From Leguminivora glycinivorella (Eukaryota; Arthropoda; Insecta; Lepidoptera; Tortricidae), in assembly GCF_023078275.1 (NCBI RefSeq), contig NC_062979.1, positions 11,910,502 to 11,974,501 on the forward strand: a stretch of DNA of 64,000 bases, read 5' to 3'. A program made the position numbers and the translations under genes. The notes under the pieces were generated by a model. That model searched no databases, had not been told where the DNA came from, and worked only from the letters and a program-made list of their open reading frames with translations. Within the stretch, counting starts at the first letter, position 1, and each line of letters opens with the position of its first letter. This document shows positions 55,657 to 64,000 of the stretch, one piece after another.

Positions 55657-58016
55657 GGGTTGATAGGCCAACAGCAGGTCCTAATTCTTGTATTGACCAT
55701 TTCATGGTGAAGTGCAATAAAACATGGTCTACACACATATTTGATCATCTAACCGATCACTGCCCTGTTTTGCTAACTATTTCTGAAGGAGCATCTACGA
55801 ATGCTTCGAATTCATACCGCAAAATTAAATATAATTATAAAGCCATTAGTGAATCACTTTCTCTTGAAGACTGGACACAGTACTACAATATGTCTAATGC
55901 TAACCTTGCCGCTGAATTGCTAGTAAATAAAATAAAAACAGCTGTAGACGGAAACTCTACTACACAAATGACACCAAAAAGAAGGAAACCATTGAAACCG
56001 TGGATTACTGAAAGTGTTGTTAGGTCTATACGTAAAAGAAATAAATTGCAACGTAAGTCTACTCGAGCACCTGACGATGGTTCGTTAAGAACCGAATATT
56101 ACAAGTACAGAAATATATGTAACAAATTAATAAAATCATTAAAAAAAGAATACTACGAGTCACAACTAATAAAATATGATGGAGATATAAAAAATACATG
56201 GAAAGTCATCAAAGATATATGTAATTTAAACACTAATAAAAACCACGCCGAACAATTATTAGGAATTGAACGAAATGAAACGGAATCTTTAAATATTGTT
56301 AATAGATACTTCACCTCAATCGGTAAAACACTCGCTGACGCCACGCTAAATAATCTCAACGCTACCGACACGCAACTGGCATCTAAAAGTTCTGACTCGA
56401 GCTCCACAAATTCTTGTTCCTTCTTCCTCTGTCCCACAGATTGTCAAGAAATTTCTGCAACTATATTATCACTTAAGTCTGGTAGTGCTCCAGGCGAGGA
56501 CGGCATTACCTCCGAAACCCTGAAACTATGTAGACTGTCTATACTAGAGCCACTAACCTATCTATGTAACCTCTGCTTTTCTACAGGCGTGTTCCCAGAT
56601 TTATTTAAGCTAGCCAAGGTTACACCAGTATTTAAAAATGGGGACAAAAACCTTCCCAATAACTATAGGCCCATTGCGTTGATATCAACAATTTCTAAAA
56701 TAATTGAGAAACTGGTGAATAAGCGCCTCAAGAGCTTTCTGGAGAGAAATTCCCTTCTAGGCAGCAACCAGTATGGATTTAGAGCAAAAACCTCTACTGA
56801 AGATGCTGTACTTCATCTTACAACCACTATCATGGAACATTTAGATAACGGCAAGAAATGCCTGGGGGTCTTTCTCGACTTACAGAAGGCCTTTGATACC
56901 GTTTCAGTCCCAATTCTGCTAGCCCGATTGGAGAATGTTGGTATAAGGGGTCTTGCACTTGAATTCTTCAGAGACTATCTGACAGGGAGAATGCAATGTA
57001 CATGCATCAATGGGGTCTCTAGTGAATGGATTCCTATTGAATATGGTGTCCCACAGGGCAGTACCTTGGCTCCTACTCTTTTTCTTATATATGTAAACGG
57101 ACTATGCAAAAATAATATAGTAGGCTGCGAAACACTCATGTTTGCAGACGACACTGTGCTGCTATTCCATGATAAGAGTTGGGACAGAGTACGTGCGCTT
57201 GCAGAAAATGGCCTTAGACTTGTCACTTCCTGGCTGGAAGATTCCTTGCTCTCACTCAATATCTCCAAAACGAATTACATTTGCTTTAGCAAGACAGGAG
57301 CCTCCAAACCGGGAATAGATCTTGATCTTAGAATACACACCTTCCCATGTAATAGGAATAACGTCACGGATTGTACATGTACACTTCTAAAACGTACAGA
57401 TCATCTTAAATATTTAGGTGTACAGATCGATGAACACCTAAAATGGAATAATCACATACATGTTGTCGCATCCAGGGTTCGGAAACTCATATACGCTTTT
57501 AGAAATCTACGAACTGTGGCAAGTAAGGAAATGCTGATCAATACATACAAAGCACTAGTTCAATGCATTGTGAATTACTGTATTTGTTCTTGGGGTGGTG
57601 CTGCTAAGACCCACATGATAGAGGTAGAAAGAGCGCAGCGTGCACTTTTAAAAGTCATGCTATACCTACCCTTTCGATATCCCACTACTGAATTATATAA
57701 CATAGCTATGGTTCCCTCCGTCCGTAAATTATATATCATGCAATGCCTAAAAAGATACCACCATAAAATAGTCCCGTTGTTACCAACATCAAACAAGCGC
57801 ATTGAACGCGTTCCCATGCCGAAATGCAAAACTAAATTTGCAAGACGGAACATTAATTATAACGCACCGTTAATTTATAATAAACTAAAATTAAAACACA
57901 AGAGTATAAAAACATTAACTGGCTACGATTTTAAAAAGACGATCTGGACATGGATATGTAGTATGAACTACGATGAGACTGAAAAACTATTGAGTGAAGG
58001 TTTATTCGGGTGTTAG
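55657..58016 (+). CDS. LINE reverse transcriptase, N-terminally truncated but open
   Basis: About 785 codons without a stop. The start is missing; the first internal ATG is at 55704. The segment opens with GVDRPTAGPNSCIDHF and the last endonuclease motif TDHCPVLLT. The reverse transcriptase core follows: SGSAPGEDGITSETLKL (near 56477), NYRPIALISTISKI (near 56660), GVFLDLQKAFDTVSV (near 56865), YGVPQGSTLAPTLFLIYVNG (near 57042), FADD at 57141-57152, and YLGVQIDEHLKWNNHIH (near 57412). The C-terminus FKKTIWTWICSMNYDE ends in GLFGC. All RT catalytic motifs are present but only a scrap of endonuclease, so it cannot move itself. Confidence 0.88.
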
Positions 58017-58095
58017 GATTAGTACGATTATAGGCACACAACTACTAGATATTAAGCAAAAACGTACTCACAACACACATACATACATACACACA

Positions 58096-58230
<135 letters not shown>

Positions 58231-58436
58231 AATTATGCATGCTGTTGTACCAACCTAGTAATATATGTTAATTTCCGTTTCTGTGTTACAAATGAAGTCT
58301 AATTGTTCTTTTCAATACCTATCTAATCGAGCATGTAATTCGGGCATCCACTGGGACTGCAACACAGTGTAAACTAACGCAGTCTCCAGGGCGCCATTGT
58401 ACCATGTACCATGTACCTTTTGATCAATAAAATGAT

Positions 58437-58455
58437 TTATTATTATTATTATACT
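58437..58455 (+). repeat. (ATT)n tract, junction of two LINEs
   Basis: TTATTATTATTATTATA is at once the 3' tail of the plus-strand LINE and the 3'-side boundary of the minus-strand R4/Dong-like copy. A matching (ATT)n is at 59941-59961 on the other side. Confidence 0.85.
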
Positions 58456-59940
58456 CTTTATTCATTTTCTTTCTTAGGCTAGGCTGTTTATAATATGAAT
58501 ATAAAAGTAAAATACAAAAACACATACAAAACAATATAAAACACATATAAACACATTATAAAAAACCTAACCTAGGGTGCCGCCAGCAGCGGGGCAGGGC
58601 CCAAGCTGCCGGTGGTTAGGGCTGCAGAGAGAGGAACCGTCGAACTATCCGTGCTGTGTCCAAGATCACCGCCTTCTGCATCTGGCCCTTGATCCAGCCA
58701 CCTAGCGAGAGTCTCTTAAGATGTTGGTCGAGACTCTTCGCTATGAGACCGTTCGCTGAAACGACTATCGGAACAATGATCGTTGATTCAACATCCCACA
58801 TAGCGGTTATCTCGTGAGCCAAGTCTAGGTACTTACTGGACTTGTCCTTCTCGGCTTTCACGAGATTCTCATCATGGGGGATGGTGATGTCAACGAGCAC
58901 TGCCCGGCGTTGCAGTCGATCTATTATCACAATGTCAGGTTTATTGGCTACAATAGTCCTGTCAGTGATAATAGATCGATCCCAATAGAGCGTGGCACGA
59001 CCATTTTCGAGAACTGGCGCAGGTAAGTACTTGTAGTACGGTACTTCGCGGTCCACAAGGCCGTATTGAAGAGCAAGTTGCTGGTGAATAATCCTGGCTA
59101 CGAGATTATGTCTGTGCAAGTACTCGCCGTTAGCAAGATGAGAACAACCGGAAATAATATGCCTGAGTGACTCTCCGGGACGGCGGCATGCCCGACAAAT
59201 GTCGACCGTACCGTCCTTCAGGATATATTTCCGGTAGTTGTTCGTCATCATAACTTCGTCCGCAATTGCACAGGCAAAACCTTCGGTTTCTCCGAAGAGG
59301 TCCCCGAATCGTAACCAGTTCACCGATGCGAGCAGATCTACATCGGGTCCCGTGAGGGCCTTGTAGAACCGCCCGTGTAGCTGCTTGCTCTCCCATACCG
59401 CCTTGCGGTCCGCAGTACTTAGTACCACAGGTTTGCGCCAGTTCTGTTTCGCCAAGGAGAGCGGCGTGAGGTTTCCGTCCACTGCCACCACATCACGATG
59501 CATCCCGCACTCGTTGTTAAGGAAGTAATTCCTGAGATTGTACACCTCACGGTTGTGGAGATCTTTGGCGTTTAGGAAGCCTCGACCTCCGCACTTCCGT
59601 GGGATGTACAATCTCATAACAGACGAGCGCGGGTGTAACATACGGTGTGTGGTAAGCAGTGAGCGGACCCTCCGATCCAGGGCGTCCAGCTCAGTCTGGG
59701 TCCACCGTAGTATGCCAAAGGAGTATATGAGTAGAGGCATTACCCAGGCGTTAAAGGCGCGCACTTTGTTGCCTCCTGACAAAAGACTGTTAAGGACTTT
59801 TGTCAGCCGACTGAAAAAGCGCTCCTTCACCGACCGTCTAATGCCAACATCCTCAATACCCAACGACTGTGACATACCAAGGTACTTATAGGTTTCTGAT
59901 TCAGAGATAGATCTGAACGACATCGTCTCAGAAAGTTGTA
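58456..59940 (-). mobile_element. R4/Dong-like LINE, 5'-truncated, in (TAA)n
   Basis: A minus-strand element bordered by (TAA)n on both sides. Dong, an R4-clade LINE of silkworm, is known to target TAA repeats, and the encoded endonuclease is of the site-specific restriction-like kind. The 3' UTR (58456-58615) matches copy 2 at 38972-39130. The break at about 59940 lies just after the reverse transcriptase core. Confidence 0.85.
58616..59923 (-). CDS. R4/Dong-like ORF C-terminal part (thumb, zinc motif, REL endonuclease)
   Basis: 435 codons remain from an ORF that would be over 1,000. The ATG at 59923 is internal; the frame is open back to the (ATT)n junction. In order: RT thumb-like ETYKYLGMSQSL (about residue 9) and IYSFGILRWTQTELDALDRR (about 66), then a CRAC-x8-H-x4-C zinc motif (about 243-259), then the endonuclease core PDIVIIDRLQRRAVLVDIT (about 332-350) with the acidic/basic KAEKDKSSKYLDLAHEI. 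The C-terminus ends RRFLSLQP. No stop interrupts this part. The reverse transcriptase catalytic motifs are missing, so it is inactive alone. Confidence 0.85.
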   Translation of the reverse strand: MSFRSISESETYKYLGMSQSLGIEDVGIRRSVKERFFSRLTKVLNSLLSGGNKVRAFNAWVMPLLIYSFGILRWTQTELDALDRRVRSLLTTHRMLHPRSSVMRLYIPRKCGGRGFLNAKDLHNREVYNLRNYFLNNECGMHRDVVAVDGNLTPLSLAKQNWRKPVVLSTADRKAVWESKQLHGRFYKALTGPDVDLLASVNWLRFGDLFGETEGFACAIADEVMMTNNYRKYILKDGTVDICRACRRPGESLRHIISGCSHLANGEYLHRHNLVARIIHQQLALQYGLVDREVPYYKYLPAPVLENGRATLYWDRSIITDRTIVANKPDIVIIDRLQRRAVLVDITIPHDENLVKAEKDKSSKYLDLAHEITAMWDVESTIIVPIVVSANGLIAKSLDQHLKRLSLGGWIKGQMQKAVILDTARIVRRFLSLQP

Positions 59941-59961
59941 AATTATTATTATTATTATTAA

Positions 59962-61617
59962 ATATACCTAGGTATATACAACATAGTTAATCATTGTAAA
60001 GTAACAACTTAATCTAGGAATTATCGGACCACAAATCGAAACTAATAAAATGTCCAAAAGTCCAACGAATTGTAAAATTTGCTCGTTTTCCGTCGCCGCT
60101 TGACCGCAACCGCGGATTTATTGTCATTCTGACACGCATTGTGCATATTCGAGACTAATACGGTGCAGCCATTGTGGCTCGTGGCCGTCGGTCGCCGCCA
60201 TTAAGGGCCGGCAGATGGCGATAACCGAATTATTTGCTATTATGATCTTAAATTGTATTATAGAGCTGTCGCGTTAAGAAAAAATGCCCTTTATTTTGGT
60301 ATTTAGTTCGGCTATAATGGTTAACAACTGTCAGATTATTCCGATGATCTATTCACACCCTTAACTGCACTGCGACTAACCAAGTTTCATTCTTACTGTC
60401 TTGATTGAAAGTGCTATATCGCTTGGGGATGTCGGAATTGATTTATATAATTCGGGCACAATTGTCCATCCGCGACGAATTGAGTTGTCGATTATGGACG
60501 GAAATGGAGCAATTTGCTTAGAAATTTATTCGTTTCCTATTTATTTAGGGAGTAATGGATGGTCATTTTGGCAGAAGGGAGTGATAGATACGGACCACCG
60601 GGGAGGTAAATCGATTTGGCAATGAGGTTTAAATTGTTATTAATTGTATTAGAGGTTTATAGCGGCCATATCCACGTGTATTGTGTAAAATTACCACACT
60701 ATGATCTCATTCATTGTATTTGAGTTATCGTACTACGTAGTATTATTGATTTATACAAGACAATATGATGTAAATAAATATATTTTCATGACTTTTATCT
60801 TAAGTATATATTGTGTAATGCAAACTCGTTTACATAATATTAAATGGTTATGGGCAATATCTATTAACTTATGAGCACGGTTCTTACTTTAGATGTCTGT
60901 TAGTATACATATTTATCTATGAAATATAGCAAGAAATGAATATGTATAAGAACTCGCCAATAAAATGGGTATATTAATACATACCTATGGTTTACATAAT
61001 GAACAGAGTGATTGTTGACTCCAAAAATAAAGCCTACCTGAAGGAGGTTTTATTTTAAATCCTCTTATTTAGATAAAGGCACAGGCTTAGCAATAAAATA
61101 CTTCTATTACCTTGATATTTTTTGTCTAAATTCTATTTTATTTATAGGTTTTAGTGACGAAAAAATTAGTAAATAATTCTAGCTTGAATGTGTCTCCCAC
61201 ATTACAAGGAAAATACACCGATAAATATGTACCTATTTAATTCGTGATCAATAATTTGCGTAGTAAAATCAGATATAATCTCAATTGTTTATTAATCTCG
61301 TTATGTATTATAATCAGCAGTATAATAATAAAGGGGGATTACCTCATATTTAGGTCAGTTGAGTATAAACACTTGTAAATAGTAAAATACTGCGCTTAAT
61401 TCCATAAAGGAATGTCAAGTGTTCAGGCAATTCCTAGAACTTATCTATAATTAATTGAAATAATACGATATGAAGTTTAGATTGTTTGATGGTTTGTTGT
61501 GTTTTGTTTATGACGATCATTGTATTCTGTTATGTTTTTCTTTTTTTCCGTTTTGCGATCTATGGGTATTCTTACTTTGTTAATATGCACTTAAATAGTT
61601 TTAATTTTTATTTATAG
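59962..61617. other. No gene; possibly conserved noncoding DNA
   Basis: The stretch 60060-60640 is free of recognisable repeats and has a CpG-rich core (CGTGGCCGTCGGTCGCCGCC near 60180) beside AT-rich blocks. That composition often marks regulatory DNA in insects. The 74-codon frame at 60401-60625 has no domain. Confidence 0.3.
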
Positions 61618-61709
61618 TTTGGTAACTTGTCTACGCGCCCTGGCGTGTTGGCGGTAGCTCGCTGGCCACTTGACTCTCGTCCTCGACATCGTGACTGGCG
61701 CATCGCATC
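61618..61709 (+). other. Candidate 92-bp host exon
   Basis: The segment is preceded by a T-rich tract and TTTATAG (acceptor AG at 61616-61617) and followed by GTAAGTGC (consensus donor at 61710). It is much richer in G+C and CpG than its surroundings. In one frame it is open throughout and would read GVLAVARWPLDSRPRHRDWR over its central part; the other two plus frames have stops. 92 nt means 30 codons plus two bases. I do not recognise the protein. A noncoding exon is equally possible. Confidence 0.4.
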
Positions 61710-62782
61710 GTAAGTGCATGCGCGCAATTTGTTTCTAAATACAATTACTACGCTGGTTTGCGAAAACTGTGGACTTTCACAAAAATAATATTTTGAAAAT
61801 CATAAAACTGTGATTAAAGTTATTTAGAAAGGACAGAGAACCAATAAAAGACAATTCATTCAAAGAATAACAATGCGATCTGTTCAAAATCGGGCCACTC
61901 TGGTTTTTAACAAGAATGCCTAGCTAAGCGCCAATCGATTGCACATTAGCTAACTAAAAGTTTCTCGTTGCACTAATATGGAAAAGTGGTAGAGACATAT
62001 TTTCAGTGTCGGTCACTACGGAGCAATTGTTTTAATATTTTCTCGACCTTCTGGAGCTCAAAAGGTCTGATCACTATTTTTTTATTTTTTTATTTTATTT
62101 TATTTTATTGAGAAAGAAACAACTAAACAGAGCTTAATGTGATATTAGAATATAAGTCAACAATATTTTTCAGTTGTATAAGATAGATGCTTAAATTGTA
62201 ATCATTTGAAATTAAACTAAATAGTTTACCTAGCGAAGGCGTCTTTCTTTAAATCTAAAGAGCTTAATTGATATTAGGTCAATGAGATGAAACCGTTAAC
62301 TTACAGACATTGCACGAAAATCTCGAAATATTTTTGGTCTAATGGTTTAACATTAACTGTGTCATTACCTTACAAAAGTTAATACATATAGGTCAATAAA
62401 ATCAGAGAAGTCGATACACTTCGCAGCTTTCACATAACACGGACGACTCGACATTCTTCCAGATAAGAGTACCTACTGAAACAACTTCACTGGGATGCTC
62501 ATTTCCGATAACAATTTGTAAGGAAATGTAAGGACTTGGTAAACACGATTTACCGACGCCAATGTTAAATCAGACAGGAAAATTGTGCACTAAGTAACTT
62601 TGTTATTGCAATCCAAACAAATTTATGTTGTTGCTGCTATAAAGTATGGATACTTTTTGTAAGGTATCGTATCGCTATCTTTAGATTTTTTTACACCAAT
62701 TACCAATTTATAAAAAAAATAGATAACAGTAAAGCAAAAAATAAAAAATCACACTCTCCGCTAGTACCCGCGACTCTGCAAT
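61710..62782. other. No gene recognised
   Basis: AT-rich, presumed intron if the candidate exon is real. A (TTTTA)n run at 62079-62110 may be the tail of an unidentified minus-strand retroposon. Confidence 0.4.
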
Positions 62783-63226
62783 ATTTTTTTCCCCTCACTA
62801 GCTCGGAAACACGTGTTTTGTCCTTTAATACCAGCGGGTAAAAACGCATTTTATCCACTAGTGGGTAAAGTAATTAGACCTTGAATAAAGTCAAATTAAC
62901 TGCTTTAAAATTAATAAAAGTAGGTGAATCTAGTAATAAAAATGATTTACCACCTGTGGAACTACTGGAAGCAGTGATAAGCGCATTTTTTGCGTTGTAT
63001 AGTTTCCTCGCTATAGTGAGGGGAAAAGTTTTGTGTTACACTCGGGTGCAAATGTATTTTACTTCTCGTGTGTTAAAAAACTCGCAAGTTCAGGATTCTA
63101 TTCTCGAACCACTCGCTTCGCTCGTGGTTCAACTATAGAATCCTTTCACTTGCTCGTTTTTCAATTCCACACTCGGCGTTAAAATACAACTTTGCCCCCT
63201 TGTATAACAAATAACTATATTATCGC
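62783..63226 (+). repeat. 450-bp CTCGTGGTTC repeat, copy 2
   Basis: The reverse-oriented partner of 39251-39704. It contains an 85-codon open frame at 62881-63138. Its first part (VKLTALKLIKVGES, LPPVELLEAVI, FFAL) is also readable in copy 1 with a few substitutions. Internal hairpin: GAACCACTCGCTTCGCTCGT with GGTTC. I know the family from other lepidopteran sequence but not its class. Confidence 0.85.
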
Positions 63227-63822
63227 TTACAAACGTTTCTGCTTGTTAGAAAAGTTTTAGATGCTTATATTTCTTACTTTGGTCTATCTTTGTATCTATA
63301 CTGCCTACCTACACATTATCTTATTATCTAGAATGAAGGAGTAGGTACTTTGCTACCTATTAATATCATAATTCGTTGCAAAATAAGGAAGTTCAATCAC
63401 AGATAAGGTATCGGCGGACACAAAAATGCGTTGATTCCTATCACTTTACCCGTGCCGCATGTCGTAATCGGAAATGCTTGAGACTCACTAAGATTATTTT
63501 CTGTGTTAATTATTTATCAGGTTATTATCAAAGTGATATGGAATAAGTACTTCCTTTTTTCAGTGAGTGGTAAATCAAGTAGTACTGTGTCTCGTGTTTG
63601 AACACTAATATATAAGGAAAATTAGAGTTATCACATGTTTAACTAAACTGAAGTAAACGAATAGTATTACCTACCACTAATCGCGAATATAATAGATATT
63701 ATGTAAATAATATATGTATTTCTTCCCGTAATATCATCATCATCAGTGATCACTACAAAAATCAGTAATCTGACAGCGATCGCAACATGTGAAGCTGTGT
63801 GTGTTACCTGTTTATGTTATAC

Positions 63823-64000
63823 TAGCTCTTGCCCGCGGCTTCGCTCGCGTTAGAAAGAGACAAAAAGTAGCCTATGTCACTCTCCATCACTTCCAATATC
63901 TACACTTAAAATATCACGTCAATTTGTCGCTCCGTTTTGTCGTGAAAGACGGACAAACAAACAGACACACACACTTTCCCATTTATAATATTAGTATGGA
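63823..64000 (+). repeat. Lepidopteran TACTAGCTCTTGCCCGCGGC repeat
   Basis: Starts ACTAGCTCTTGCCCGCGGCT followed by TCGCTCGCGTTAGA and AAAAAGTAGCCTATGTCACT. It continues with ACAAACAAACAGACACACAC and CATTTATAATATTAGTATGG at the window edge, so it may run on. A very common noncoding insect repeat. Confidence 0.75.

Noticed and set aside
59538..59891. 117-codon plus-strand ORF within the R4/Dong-like copy
   Set aside because: Antisense of the well-supported minus-strand ORF, with no domain of its own.

Overview
The window is nuclear DNA of an insect, almost certainly a moth or butterfly (Lepidoptera). It is AT-rich, dense with TACCTA/TAGGTA words, and carries repeat families I know from lepidopteran genomes: the AACCCCCGACGCAAAAACGA element, the GGGTTCCGTAG element, LINE tails reading GGGATAAGTTCGCCTTTGTAC, and R4/Dong-like, RTE-like and CR1/L2/Jockey-like LINEs. 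Nothing looks bacterial, organellar or viral. I found no confident host protein-coding gene. The window is probably intergenic or the inside of one or more very large introns. The best host-exon candidate is a 92-bp splice-flanked, CpG-rich open segment at 61618-61709.

Layout. (1) 1-5.7 kb: mostly featureless DNA with small inverted-repeat elements. (2) 5.7-23.7 kb: a dispersed cluster of nine tRNA-Pro(UGG) loci (5705, 7208, 8836, 9110, 10838, 13568, 22141, 23007, 23633). Eight look intact with T-run terminators; one (10838) is a broken copy cut by a repeat. The last three lie in a degenerate local tandem duplication. A large two-ORF LINE with RNase H (about 15.5-20.9 kb, one in-frame stop) sits inside the cluster. 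(3) 24-33 kb: MITEs, including a perfect 59-bp-arm hairpin at 29467, an MITE nested in another at 26639, and a truncated RTE LINE end at 30.9-31.2 kb. (4) 33338-36694: a full-length RTE-like LINE with an intact ORF and a perfect 13-bp target-site duplication, the best candidate here for a recently active element. (5) 36.7-50 kb: terminal-inverted-repeat elements, including a roughly 1-kb foldback element at 42.7-43.7 kb with a tRNA-like sequence in its loop, two other tRNA-derived SINE-like remnants, and nested LINE 3' ends. (6) 50-55 kb: a cluster of CACTTTCGTGG words next to a decayed, probably transposon-derived gene. (7) 55.7-60 kb: a CR1/L2/Jockey-like LINE with a 126-bp pure (AC)n in its 3' UTR. 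An R4/Dong-like fragment on the other strand lies in what looks like its (ATT)n tail. (8) 60-64 kb: conserved-looking non-repetitive DNA, the candidate exon, and more repeats.

The LINEs supply reverse transcriptase and endonuclease in cis. The SINE-like and truncated copies are passengers, and the MITEs would depend on transposases encoded elsewhere. The tRNA genes are the only host genes I call with high confidence. Family names rest on motif recognition and memory of lepidopteran repeats; no database search was run.
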